NCBI GenBank assembly: GCA_029239635.1
Contig: JARBUN010000011.1
Location: 1 to 57,141, forward strand
Length of the DNA stretch: 57,141 nt
Reading direction: 5' to 3'
From: Microbacterium sp.
GTDB taxonomy: Bacteria > Actinomycetota > Actinomycetes > Actinomycetales > Microbacteriaceae
Each line of letters starts with the position of its first letter. Position 1 is the stretch's first letter. A model generated the notes under the pieces. The model was not told where the DNA came from. It saw nothing but the letters and a program-made list of their open reading frames with translations, and did no database searches. The position numbers and the translations under genes are program-made. This document shows positions 25,465 to 34,315 of the stretch, in pieces.

Positions 25465-27525
25465 ATGTCAGACATCACCCGAACCCGCCGCGCGCATACC
25501 GCGGCAACCGACACGGTCATGACCCACCGGATGATCATGTTCGTGATCTTCGGCCTCATGGCCGGCATGTTCCTGTCCGCCCTCGACCAGACGGTCGTCG
25601 GCACCTCGATCCGCACGATCGGCGACGACCTGCAGGGCCTCAGCCTGCAGGCGTGGGTCACCACCGCCTATCTGATCGTGTCGACGATCTCGACGCCCAT
25701 CTACGGCAAGCTCTCCGACATCTTCGGACGCCGCCCGCTGTTCCTCATCGCGATCCTCATCTTCATCATCGGATCGATCCTCGCGAGCTTCTCGACCTCG
25801 ATGATCGAGCTCGCCGCGTTCCGCGCGATCCAGGGCCTCGGCGCCGGTGGTCTGATGTCGATGCCGCTCGCGATCATGGGCGACATCCTCGCCCCGCGTG
25901 AGCGTGCGAAGTACCAGGGGTACTTCCTCGCGGTCTTCGGCATCTCCAGCGTCATCGGCCCCCTCGTCGGCGGCATCTTCGCCGGGGCGAGCCAGATCCT
26001 GTGGATCACCGGCTGGCGCTGGGTCTTCCTCATCAACGTGCCGATCGGTATCGCGGCCCTCGCGATCGTCTGGCGGTTCCTGCACATTCCGAAGCAGCCG
26101 CGCCACTCCGTGCGCATCGACTGGTGGGGCGCGACCACGGTCATCGTCGCTCTCGTCCCGCTTCTTCTCGTCGCCGAACAGGGTCGCGAATGGGGCTGGG
26201 GCTCGCCGATCGCGATCGCCTGCTACGTCGTGGGGGCTCTCGGCATCCTGGCCTTCGTCATCGCCGAGACCTACATGAAGGACGACGCGCTCATCCCGCT
26301 GAAGCTCTTCCGCTCGTCGACCTTCTCGATGGCGACCGTCATCGGTGTGCTCGTCGGCTTCGGCATGTTCGGCGCGATGCTGACGCTCCCGCTGTACCTG
26401 CAGCTCGTGCTCGGCTCCACGCCCACGCAGAGCGGTTTCGAGATGCTGCCGATGATCCTCGGCCTCATGATCGCGTCGATCGTGAGCGGGCAGCTCATCG
26501 CCCGCACCGGCCGCTACCGCATGTTCCCCATCCTCGGCACGGCCCTGCTCACGCTCGGGTTCTTCACGCTGACCTTCCTGAAGTACGACACCCCGTACTG
26601 GCAGGTCGCCCTCTCGATGCTCGTGATCGGCCTCGGCCTCGGCCAGCTCATGCAGACGCTGACCATCGCGAGCCAGAACTCCGTGGGCCTGCGCGACATG
26701 GGTGTGGCCACCAGCGGCTCGACGTTCTTCCGCCAGATCGGTGGAACGCTCGGCACGGCCGTTCTGCTGTCGCTGCTGTTCACTCTCATGCCGTCGAACA
26801 TCATCGGCTCGTTCAGCGACCGCACGACCCTGACCGACGCGCTCGACGCGGCCTTCGATCCCACCGTCTCGTCGGCGCCGGCGAACGAGAAGATCATGAC
26901 CGGGATCTACGCCCCGATCGTCTCGAAGACCTCGGATGCCATCACCCAGCAGGTGCAGCAGGGCGTGCAGCAGGCGACGGATGCCGCGACCCAGGCGGTC
27001 GCGCAGCAGGTCGCCGCGGGGCAGATCCCGGCGGCCGCGCAGGCGCAGGCGACCCAGGCCGCCGTGTCGCAAGCCGTCGCCGCGGCCACGACGAAGATCC
27101 AGGAGCAGATCCCGGTCGCGCGCGTCGCCGCCGACGGATCCGTCTCGCTCGACTTCTCGGACCCGGCGCAGCGCGCGGCCTTCGTCGACACCGTCGCGAC
27201 CACCCTCGAGGACCAGTTCTCGGCGGGCGACGAGAACACCTCGATCGGCGACTCGACCCTCGACGACACGTCGTTCCTCGTCGGGGCGGACGCCCGTCTG
27301 ACGAAGCCGTTCCTCGTCGGGTTCAACTCCTCGGCCGTGACGGTCTACTGGGTCGCGATGTTCGTCGTGCTGCTCGCCTTCGTCCTGTCGCTGTTATTCC
27401 GCACCCCGCCGCTGCGTGCGAAGTCGGCGCTGCAGGAGGCCGCCGACGAGCGCCGCGGTCGCGAGGACGAGGAGAAGCGCGCCGAAGAGTCCGCCGCACA
27501 GACCGGCGCACTGATCGCGCCGTAA
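25465..27525 (+). CDS. DHA2-family MFS multidrug efflux transporter
   Basis: The 686-aa protein is a 14-helix proton-driven exporter of the EmrB/QacA type. It shows LDQTVVGTSIRTI in helix 1, the loop motif GKLSDIFGRRP, and motif C as GPLVGGIF in helix 5. A long outer loop of about 160 residues, Ala/Gln-rich with repeated QQ.A.AA units, precedes the last helix, and the C-terminal tail is charged. This loop is usual for actinobacterial members. The TTTG...CAAA dyad upstream could be a repressor site, but no regulator gene is adjacent. Confidence 0.92.
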   Translation: MSDITRTRRAHTAATDTVMTHRMIMFVIFGLMAGMFLSALDQTVVGTSIRTIGDDLQGLSLQAWVTTAYLIVSTISTPIYGKLSDIFGRRPLFLIAILIFIIGSILASFSTSMIELAAFRAIQGLGAGGLMSMPLAIMGDILAPRERAKYQGYFLAVFGISSVIGPLVGGIFAGASQILWITGWRWVFLINVPIGIAALAIVWRFLHIPKQPRHSVRIDWWGATTVIVALVPLLLVAEQGREWGWGSPIAIACYVVGALGILAFVIAETYMKDDALIPLKLFRSSTFSMATVIGVLVGFGMFGAMLTLPLYLQLVLGSTPTQSGFEMLPMILGLMIASIVSGQLIARTGRYRMFPILGTALLTLGFFTLTFLKYDTPYWQVALSMLVIGLGLGQLMQTLTIASQNSVGLRDMGVATSGSTFFRQIGGTLGTAVLLSLLFTLMPSNIIGSFSDRTTLTDALDAAFDPTVSSAPANEKIMTGIYAPIVSKTSDAITQQVQQGVQQATDAATQAVAQQVAAGQIPAAAQAQATQAAVSQAVAAATTKIQEQIPVARVAADGSVSLDFSDPAQRAAFVDTVATTLEDQFSAGDENTSIGDSTLDDTSFLVGADARLTKPFLVGFNSSAVTVYWVAMFVVLLAFVLSLLFRTPPLRAKSALQEAADERRGREDEEKRAEESAAQTGALIAP

Positions 27526-27541
27526 GCGCACTGCACACGCG

Positions 27542-27577
27542 GAAGGGCGGGGCCGTCGATACGACGCCCCGCCCTTC
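27542..27577. terminator. bidirectional terminator after the MFS gene
   Basis: GAAGGGCGGGGC (27542-27553) pairs perfectly with GCCCCGCCCTTC (27566-27577), with a nested GTCG/CGAC in the loop. It separates the converging MFS and acyl-CoA synthetase genes. Confidence 0.85.
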
Positions 27578-27598
27578 AGCGCTCTCGCTTCACGCGCG

Positions 27599-29185
27599 CT
27601 ATCCGCGCTCGCGCGCCCGGAGGTCCTTTCGCAGGATCTTGCCCGAGGTCGACTTCGGGATCGCCTCGATGAACTCGACGCGCCGCACCTTCTTGTGGGG
27701 GGCCACCTCCGCGGCCACGAACGCCATCACCTCGTCCGCCGTCAGCCCCGAGTCGGGGGACGCGACCACGAAGGCCTTGGGGATCTCCTGCTTGTCGTCG
27801 TCGTCCACGCCGATGACGGCGGCATCCATGATTCTCGGATGCGACAGCAGGAGGGCTTCGAGCTCGGCGGGGGCGATCTGGTAGCCCTTGTACTTGATCA
27901 GCTCCTTCAGTCGATCGACGATCGAGAAGTATCCGCTGACGTGGTGCACGCCGATGTCGCCCGTGTGGAGGAAGCCGTCGGCATCCAAGGTCTCCTCCGT
28001 CGCGTCGGGGCGGTTGAGGTAGCCGAGCATGACGTTCGGTCCGCGCACCCAGATCTCCCCCGGCAGCGTGAGGCCGTCGTCCCCGTGCGCGTCGATCTCG
28101 GCGCCCGTCTCGGGGTCGATGAGCTTCGCGTCGACGTTCGGCAGCAGCACCCCGACCGAGCTCGCGGGCATGTCGACGCGATCGTCGGGGACGGCGTGAG
28201 ACACGGGGCTGAGCTCGCTCATGCCGTAGCCCTGGAGGATGCGGGCGCCCATCCGGCCGGCGGCGGCCTCGGCGGTCTCGCCGTCGAGGGGCGCAGCACC
28301 CGAGAACACCGTCCGGACGGACGTGATGTCGAAATCGTCGACGACGGGGTGCTTCGCCAGGGCGACCGCGATCGGCGGCGCGATGAAGAGGAACGTGCAG
28401 CGGTATTGCTGGATGTTGCGGAGGAAGTCGACGAGATCGAACCGCGGCATCGTCACGAGGCTCGCGCGCTGACGCAGCGCCAGGTTGAGCAGCACCGTCA
28501 TGCCGTAGATGTGGAAGAACGGCAGGACGGCGAGCACCCGGTCGTCGCGATGCAGGTCGATGACGACCCGGCACTGGTGGACGTTCGCCACGAGGTTGCG
28601 GTGGGTGAGCATGACGCCCTTGGGGTTGCCGGTCGTCCCCGACGAGTACGGCAGCACGGCCACGTGCGTCGCCGGGTCGAAGCTCACCTCCGGTGGCGTG
28701 CGGCCCTCCGCGAGCATGCTCCGCAGGTCGAGGTGCCCCTCGGCCCCGTCGAGCACGATCACCCGGTCATCGGGGATGCCCGCCGCCCGCGCCGCGTCGG
28801 CCGCGGGCCCGAGCAGCGGCGACACGGTCACGAGCCAGGTGGCCTCGGCATCCCGGATCTGGTTCTCGATCTCGTGCGCCGTATAGAGGGAGTTGATCGT
28901 CGTGACGATCGCGCCCAGACGCAGGATGCCGTGGAACACCGTCGCGAACGCGGGCACGTTGGGGCAGAGCACGGCCACCACGGTCGTGGTGTCGACTCCG
29001 CGGGCGGCGAGCGCCCCGGCGAACGCATCGACGTGGGCGCGCAGCGCGCCGTAGGTCGTCTCGGCTCCGCTCGCCGGGTCGATCAGGGCGACACGGTCGA
29101 AGTCGCCCTCGTCGAGCGAGCCGAACAGGTCGTCGTAGATGCTCGCGTCGGGGATGTCGATACGCGGGTACGGGCTCTGGAACAC
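27599..29185 (-). CDS. AMP-dependent acyl-CoA synthetase (4-coumarate:CoA ligase-like)
   Basis: This 528-aa ANL enzyme activates a carboxylic acid with ATP and then forms the CoA thioester. The P-loop YSSGTTGNPKGVMLTH, the motif QGYGMSELSP, the GFLHTGDIG and DRLKELIKYKG segments and the C-terminal catalytic Lys in PKSTSGKILRKDL are all present. Substrate cannot be told from sequence; the resemblance is to 4-coumarate and fatty-acid ligases. I chose the GTG at 29185, which has AAGGAG 6 nt upstream. An ATG 12 codons earlier (29221) is also possible. Confidence 0.9.
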   Translation of the reverse strand: MFQSPYPRIDIPDASIYDDLFGSLDEGDFDRVALIDPASGAETTYGALRAHVDAFAGALAARGVDTTTVVAVLCPNVPAFATVFHGILRLGAIVTTINSLYTAHEIENQIRDAEATWLVTVSPLLGPAADAARAAGIPDDRVIVLDGAEGHLDLRSMLAEGRTPPEVSFDPATHVAVLPYSSGTTGNPKGVMLTHRNLVANVHQCRVVIDLHRDDRVLAVLPFFHIYGMTVLLNLALRQRASLVTMPRFDLVDFLRNIQQYRCTFLFIAPPIAVALAKHPVVDDFDITSVRTVFSGAAPLDGETAEAAAGRMGARILQGYGMSELSPVSHAVPDDRVDMPASSVGVLLPNVDAKLIDPETGAEIDAHGDDGLTLPGEIWVRGPNVMLGYLNRPDATEETLDADGFLHTGDIGVHHVSGYFSIVDRLKELIKYKGYQIAPAELEALLLSHPRIMDAAVIGVDDDDKQEIPKAFVVASPDSGLTADEVMAFVAAEVAPHKKVRRVEFIEAIPKSTSGKILRKDLRARERG

Positions 29186-29273
29186 GGGCTTCTCCTTCGA
29201 AACCGGGCGGCGTTCGCCCATCCTGGCACCCTCGGGACCCGGTGTCACGGACCACGGGACCGGGAATCGCCGC

Positions 29274-30470
29274 CTAGGCGAGGAGCCGGATCGCCACCCC
29301 GCCCACGGCACCGACCAGCACGACCGCCCACGCCGGCACGCGGAACCTCGTCAGCAGCACGAACCCGAGGAGCGCCAGGAGGAACGGAGCGGGCCCGGTC
29401 ACCGCGGTCGTGAAGACCGGTGTGTAGAGAGCGGCGCCCAGGATGCCGACGACCGCCGCGTTCGCCCCGCGCATCGCCGCGCGCACGAGCGGCCGTTCGC
29501 GCACGGAGTCCCAGAACGGGAGCACACCCACGAGCACGAGGAACCCCGGGAGGAAGATCGCGGCCAGGGCGATCGCCGCGCCCGCCACCCCGCCCGGGCC
29601 GACCGTGCTCACCGCACCGAGGAACGCGGCGAACGTGAACAGCGGGCCGGGAACGGCCTGGGCGGCGCCGTAGCCGGCGAGGAACGTCTCGGGCGAGACC
29701 CAGCCCGTCTGCACCACCTCGGCCTGCAGGAGCGGGAGCACGACGTGTCCGCCGCCGAAGACGAGGGCACCCGAGCGGAAGAACGCGTCGGCGAGCGTCA
29801 GGATGCCGGAGCCGCTGACGGCGGCGAGCGCCGGGAGACCGACCAGCCCCGCGCCGGCGAGCACGAGGCATCCGATCGCGATCCCGCGGGGGACGCCGAA
29901 GGAGGGGAGCGGTGCGGACGCGGCCTCCGTCACGCCGCGCAGAAGCAGGAGACCGGCGATGACTCCGACCCCGAGTGCTCCGAGCTGGCCGACCGCTCCG
30001 GGAGCGAGCAGGGCCAGGGCCGCGGCCGCGACGGCGATACCCGCGCGGGTCGCGTCGGGGGTGAGCGTCCGCGCCATCCCCCACACCGCTTGCGCGACGA
30101 TCGCGACGGCGATGACCGTGAGCCCCTCGAGCACCCCGGCGCCGATCGGACCGCCGAAGATCGCCGCCCCGCCCGCGAACGCGACGAGCAGCACGGCGGA
30201 CGGGAGGGTGAAGGCGAGGAACGCGGCGATCGCGCCGAGGAAGCCCGCGCGCTGCAGCCCCATCGCGAAGCCGACCTGGCTCGACGCCGGCCCCGGGAGG
30301 AACTGGCACAGGGCGACGAGGTCGGCGTAGGCGCGATCGTCCATCCACTTCCGCCGGACGACGAGGTCGTCGCGGAAGTACCCGAGGTGCGCGACGGGTC
30401 CGCCGAATGAGGTCAAACCGAGGCGGAGGAACGCCCGGAAGACCTCCCACGGGCTGCCTGTTCTGCGCAT
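29274..30470 (-). CDS. chrA: chromate transporter, CHR family
   Basis: The 398-aa membrane protein has two homologous CHR halves of about six helices each. The first carries FGGPVAHLGYFRDDLV and CQFLPGPASSQVGFAMG, the second VFGGGHVVLPLLQAEVV and GYGAAQAVPGPLFTFAAFLG. These are the repeated motifs of ChrA efflux pumps, which export chromate and lower its toxicity. It stands alone with no ChrB regulator. The ATG at 30470 begins MRRTGSPWEVFRAFLRLGL, normal for the family. Confidence 0.93.
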   Translation of the reverse strand: MRRTGSPWEVFRAFLRLGLTSFGGPVAHLGYFRDDLVVRRKWMDDRAYADLVALCQFLPGPASSQVGFAMGLQRAGFLGAIAAFLAFTLPSAVLLVAFAGGAAIFGGPIGAGVLEGLTVIAVAIVAQAVWGMARTLTPDATRAGIAVAAAALALLAPGAVGQLGALGVGVIAGLLLLRGVTEAASAPLPSFGVPRGIAIGCLVLAGAGLVGLPALAAVSGSGILTLADAFFRSGALVFGGGHVVLPLLQAEVVQTGWVSPETFLAGYGAAQAVPGPLFTFAAFLGAVSTVGPGGVAGAAIALAAIFLPGFLVLVGVLPFWDSVRERPLVRAAMRGANAAVVGILGAALYTPVFTTAVTGPAPFLLALLGFVLLTRFRVPAWAVVLVGAVGGVAIRLLA

Positions 30471-30513
30471 CGATCCGTCTTACCCACCTCGGGCGAACAG
30501 CGGGTGAACGAGA

Positions 30514-31470
30514 TCAGCGCAAGGGCTCGGCGAGCAGGGCGTCGACGAGCCGCAGGGTCGCGGTCGTGCGGTCCTGGTCCGCGCGAATGTCGGCACCGTG
30601 GATCGCGTCGCGCAGCCGCTCGACCTCACCGACCATGACGTTCTCGGGCGCTTCGACCCGGATCGCCTCCGCGCTCGCGCCGTGCGGGGTGAGCGCGAGC
30701 GAGCGCGGAGCGTCGATCGCGTCGATCCGCAGAGAGCCTTCCTCCCCCTGGATCTCGCTCGACAGACCGGTGTCGGTGATCTTCGACCAGGCGATGTCGG
30801 CGACGAATCCGTCGTAGGTCGCGAGGGCGCTGCCCAGCCCATCCGTTCCCGAGGCGATGCCGACGCGCACGCCCTGGACGGTTCGCGGCACACCGAAGAG
30901 CTGCACGAGGGCGTGCAGGGGGTAGACCCCGAGATCGCGTAACGCGCTCCCGCCCAGCGCCGGGTCGAAGATGTTCGTCTGCTCGCCCGCGAGCACGTGG
31001 TCGTACCGGGCCGAGCGCTTCTCGTAGCGCAACGAGACGCGGCGCACCGTGCCGAGCCGCGGCAGAAGGCCGGCCACGGCCGCGATCCCCGGGTCGTAGG
31101 CGGACCGCATCGCCTCCAGCAGCACGACCCCCCGCGCCGCGGCCCGCCCGACGAGCTCTTCCCACTGCGGGGCGGTCAGCGTCGCGGGCTTCTCGACGAG
31201 GACCGGGATGCCGGCATCCAGAGCCGTCTGCGTCTGCGCGACGTGCGCGGAGTTCGGGCTCGCCAGGTACACGGCGTCGACATCGTCGACGGCGAGGAGC
31301 TCCTCGAGTCCCACCGCGATGCCCGCGGCACCGACCTTCTCGGCGAACTCCCGCGCGCGCTGCGCGTCACGCGAGGCGACGCGGCTCACCTCGACCCCGT
31401 CCACGACACCGACCGCCTCGGCGAAGCGTTCGGAGATGCTGCTGGTGCCGACGATGCCGATGCGGATCAT
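30514..31470 (-). CDS. Gfo/Idh/MocA family oxidoreductase
   Basis: This 318-aa NAD(P)-dependent enzyme acts on a sugar, inositol or related substrate. The N-terminal Rossmann motif is IRIGIVGTSSISERFAEAV (2-20), and the conserved VLVEKPATLT segment holds the catalytic Lys in Glu-Lys-Pro. The C-terminal domain begins around FDPALGGSALRDLGVYPLH. The ATG at 31470 is the first start giving the Rossmann motif; the frame remains open upstream but only as shadow of other genes. It is divergent from the deacetylase gene. Confidence 0.9.
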   Translation of the reverse strand: MIRIGIVGTSSISERFAEAVGVVDGVEVSRVASRDAQRAREFAEKVGAAGIAVGLEELLAVDDVDAVYLASPNSAHVAQTQTALDAGIPVLVEKPATLTAPQWEELVGRAAARGVVLLEAMRSAYDPGIAAVAGLLPRLGTVRRVSLRYEKRSARYDHVLAGEQTNIFDPALGGSALRDLGVYPLHALVQLFGVPRTVQGVRVGIASGTDGLGSALATYDGFVADIAWSKITDTGLSSEIQGEEGSLRIDAIDAPRSLALTPHGASAEAIRVEAPENVMVGEVERLRDAIHGADIRADQDRTTATLRLVDALLAEPLR

Positions 31471-31584
31471 CCCCCCATCATCGCGGGTCGCCCGCTCCAG
31501 CCCCCGCGGCGTGGCCAGGGAGTGCGCGAATCGGCCCGCTAGGATCGCGATGATCGCTGCCGATCGCACCCGACCCGAGGGATC

Positions 31585-32733
31585 ATGACAACGACACGCG
31601 CCCAGCACCGTCGCCGCGCCACCCGGCGCGTGCGCCTTCGCCGAACCATCGTCGCGGCCGCCGCGATGGTCGTGGTCGTCGGCGGAGTGGCGGCATTCGC
31701 CCTCACGCGCGGCGCCCCCGACCCGACGGCCGACGCGACCTCCTCTCCCGTCGTCGAGGACACGCCCACACCGACACCGACGCCGAAGACCGCGTCCGAG
31801 CAGCTCCTGGCGTCGACCACCGACCCGAAAGCGTGCGCCGTGTCGTTCTCGGGCGACGGGATCGCCCTCGCCCCGCAGCTTCAGACGCAGGATGCGCTGT
31901 ACGCGGCTCTCCCTCTCCCCCAGGCGGACGGTCGCGTGTTCGCCGGGTGGTACGACACGGCCGCCGACGCTGCGGCGATGACGCTTCCCGCGCGCGTCAA
32001 CGGCGCCGACCTCGTCTCCTGCACGGCGCAGGAGAAGACGCTGTACGCCGGGTGGACGACGCCCGAGGCGAACGCGGCCGAAGAGGCCAGCATCCCGATC
32101 CTGATGTATCACCAGTTCACGACGAAGCCCGAGGGCGAGGACAACTGGTTGCGACTCAACTACGCCTACATCGGCGACTTCGACGCGCAGATGGCGCACA
32201 TCCAGGAGTCGGGCTTCTACCTGCCCACGTGGGACGAGCTGAGCGCGTTCATCGACGGCAAGGTGTTCCTGCCGAAGCACTCGGTGATCATCACGGACGA
32301 TGACGCCGACAGCACGTGGCTCGAGCTCGCCGCGCCGGTCGTCGACAAGCGCCACCTGCTCACGACGTCGTTCGTCATCACCTCGGCGCGCACCGAACCG
32401 ACGCCCAACCGCTTCGTGCTGCAGCGCTCGCACACGCACGACATGCACCGTGCCGGCGACAACGGCAAGGGGCGCATGGTCAACGAGGATGCGGCCACGA
32501 TCGCGGCCGACCTCGAGCAGTCCGCGAAGATCCTCGGCGCGAAGGAAGTCGTCGCCTACCCGTTCGGGCACTACAACGACACGACCAAAGAGGGCGTGCG
32601 CGAGGCCGGATTCGAGCTGGGACGCACCATCGAACACGGCTACGTGCGCATCGGGACGGACAAACTGGCTCTGCCGGTCATCCGGATGAACTACGGCATG
32701 ACCGTCGACGACCTGAAGGACGCCATCGGCTGA
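31585..32733 (+). CDS. secreted polysaccharide deacetylase with InlB-B-repeat-like segment
   Basis: The 382-aa protein has a basic N-terminus and one hydrophobic helix (about 20-42), then a Thr/Pro linker. Residues about 98-155 contain FAGWYDTAADA and TLYAGWTTP, the pattern of the Flg_new/InlB B-repeat adhesion module. The C-terminal NodB-like domain starts at IPILMYHQF. Its metal motif reads ITDDDADS in place of TFDDG, with two Asp kept, followed by SHTHDMH and AYPFGHYND. It probably removes acetyl groups from cell-wall or surface polysaccharide. TAGGAT at 31540 is a likely -10 box. Confidence 0.85.
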   Translation: MTTTRAQHRRRATRRVRLRRTIVAAAAMVVVVGGVAAFALTRGAPDPTADATSSPVVEDTPTPTPTPKTASEQLLASTTDPKACAVSFSGDGIALAPQLQTQDALYAALPLPQADGRVFAGWYDTAADAAAMTLPARVNGADLVSCTAQEKTLYAGWTTPEANAAEEASIPILMYHQFTTKPEGEDNWLRLNYAYIGDFDAQMAHIQESGFYLPTWDELSAFIDGKVFLPKHSVIITDDDADSTWLELAAPVVDKRHLLTTSFVITSARTEPTPNRFVLQRSHTHDMHRAGDNGKGRMVNEDAATIAADLEQSAKILGAKEVVAYPFGHYNDTTKEGVREAGFELGRTIEHGYVRIGTDKLALPVIRMNYGMTVDDLKDAIG

Positions 32734-32880
32734 GTCTCGCCGGATAACGCGTCTTACCAGGGCGTAACGGGGGTGAACACCTGCTACCTCCCAGGTAACT
32801 GATCCACAATACCAAGTTGAGCACGCGTCGGCCGGTCTACGCTGTGTAATCCTGGCTTCACTTTCGAAACGCGAGCGCCC

Positions 32881-34008
32881 ATGATCCTTTCCGTCATCGT
32901 TCCGACCTTCAACGAGGGTCCGAACGTCGCCGAACTCGTTCGACGTACGGCGGCAGCTCTTCCCGGTCGTGACATCGAGATCATCTTCGTCGACGACTCC
33001 ACCGACGACACCCCCGAGATCATCCGCGGTGTCGCGTCGAGCGCTCCGGTCCCCGTCCGACTGATCCACCGCGACGAGCCCCTCGGCGGACTCGGCGGAG
33101 CGGTCGTCGAGGGCATCAAGGCCGCGGCATCCGACTTCTGCGTCGTCATGGACGGCGATCTGCAGCACCCGCCCGAGGTGATCGCCGATCTGCTCGCGCG
33201 CGCCGAGGTCGGCGACGCCGACGTGGTCGTCGCGTCGCGGTACGTCGACGGCGGCACGTCCGACGGCCTGGCCAACGCCGTGCGCACGACGGTCTCGCGC
33301 GCGTCGACGATGCTCACCAAGGCGATGTTCCCGAAGAAGCTGCACAACTGCTCCGACCCGATGACGGGCTTCTTCCTCATCGACCGCCGCTCCCTCGACA
33401 TCGAGGAGCTGCGTCCGCGCGGCTTCAAGATCCTGCTCGAGATCCTGGCCCGCAAGCAGATGCGCGTCGCCGAGGTGCCGTTCGACTTCGCTCCGCGGTT
33501 CGCCGGCGAGAGCAAGGCCTCCTTCAGCCAGGGCATGCGCTTCCTGACGCAGCTGACCATGCTCCGCTTCGGACGCATGTCGGCGTTCGCCGTCGTCGGC
33601 GGCCTCGGAGCCGTGGCCAACCTGGCGATCATGTGGGGACTGCAGATGTTCGGGGTCCAGTACCTCGTCGCCGCGGTCATCGCGAGCGTGCTGACGATCA
33701 TCGCCAACTTCATCGCCCTCGAGTACCTCGTCTTCGCCGACATGCGCCAGGAGTCGGGGCTCATGCGGCACCGCTTCATCAAGTCGTTCACCTTCAACGG
33801 CATCGAGGCGATCGTCCGCATCCCGGTCATCTGGTTGCTCGTCAACGAGGCGCACATCCAGAGCGTGCTCGCGGCGGCCCTCACGCTCATCGCCGCGTTC
33901 GTCGTGCGCTTCGTGTTCCACGCGCTCGTCGTGTACGCCCCCAAGAAGGCCCCGGCCGCGGCCGTGGCGCCCGTGCGCGAGCCGCTCGAGGACGAGCTCG
34001 CCGCCTGA
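32881..34008 (+). CDS. GT2 glycosyltransferase fused to a GtrA-like membrane domain
   Basis: The 375-aa protein joins a cytoplasmic GT2 domain (SVIVPTFNEGPN at 4-15, FVDDSTDD, DGDLQHPPEV) of the dolichol/polyprenol-phosphate mannose synthase type to four C-terminal helices of the GtrA family (from about 235). It should load a sugar, likely mannose, onto polyprenyl phosphate and help flip it for use in outer glycosylation. A 147-bp leader with TACGCT and TAATCC boxes precedes it. It appears to be a single-gene unit. Confidence 0.9.
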   Translation: MILSVIVPTFNEGPNVAELVRRTAAALPGRDIEIIFVDDSTDDTPEIIRGVASSAPVPVRLIHRDEPLGGLGGAVVEGIKAAASDFCVVMDGDLQHPPEVIADLLARAEVGDADVVVASRYVDGGTSDGLANAVRTTVSRASTMLTKAMFPKKLHNCSDPMTGFFLIDRRSLDIEELRPRGFKILLEILARKQMRVAEVPFDFAPRFAGESKASFSQGMRFLTQLTMLRFGRMSAFAVVGGLGAVANLAIMWGLQMFGVQYLVAAVIASVLTIIANFIALEYLVFADMRQESGLMRHRFIKSFTFNGIEAIVRIPVIWLLVNEAHIQSVLAAALTLIAAFVVRFVFHALVVYAPKKAPAAAVAPVREPLEDELAA

Positions 34009-34053
34009 GCTGCGGATCGCCGGCGTCACCGCGGGTCGGCGTACCCTGGAAGC

Positions 34054-34311
34054 ATGTCCTCTGACGCTCCCATCCGTATGTTCGGCGCCGACTGGTGCCG
34101 CGACTGCATCCGCACGAAGAAGCAGCTCGACGAGCTCGGCATCGCCTACGAGTACGTCGACCTCGTGGCCGACCCCGCCGCCGCCGACGTGGCGAAGGAG
34201 ATCTCGGGCCGCACCAGCATCCCCGTCGTCGTCTACCCCGACTCGAGCCACCACGTCGAGCCGAGCAACGCGGACGTCGAGGCGAAGCTCCGCGAACTGT
34301 CGCTGATCTGA
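34054..34311 (+). CDS. glutaredoxin/mycoredoxin-like protein
   Basis: This small thiol-disulfide protein of 85 aa has the active site WCRDC (Cys15, Cys18) and the cis-Pro motif TSIPVVVYPD of the thioredoxin fold. In actinobacteria such proteins usually work with mycothiol. TACCCT lies 6 nt before the ATG, which points to a leaderless transcript. The kynureninase gene starts 4 nt after its stop, so the two form an operon. Confidence 0.9.
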   Translation: MSSDAPIRMFGADWCRDCIRTKKQLDELGIAYEYVDLVADPAAADVAKEISGRTSIPVVVYPDSSHHVEPSNADVEAKLRELSLI

Positions 34312-34315
34312 CGCG

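Noticed and set aside
27125..27535. Small antisense frames at the 3' end of the MFS gene
   Set aside because: They overlap the coding strand fully and show only Arg/Ser/Ala-rich shadow composition.
30514..34254. N-terminal extension of the Gfo/Idh/MocA frame up to 34254
   Set aside because: The extension runs antisense through the deacetylase and glycosyltransferase genes; the Rossmann motif starts at the ATG at 31470.
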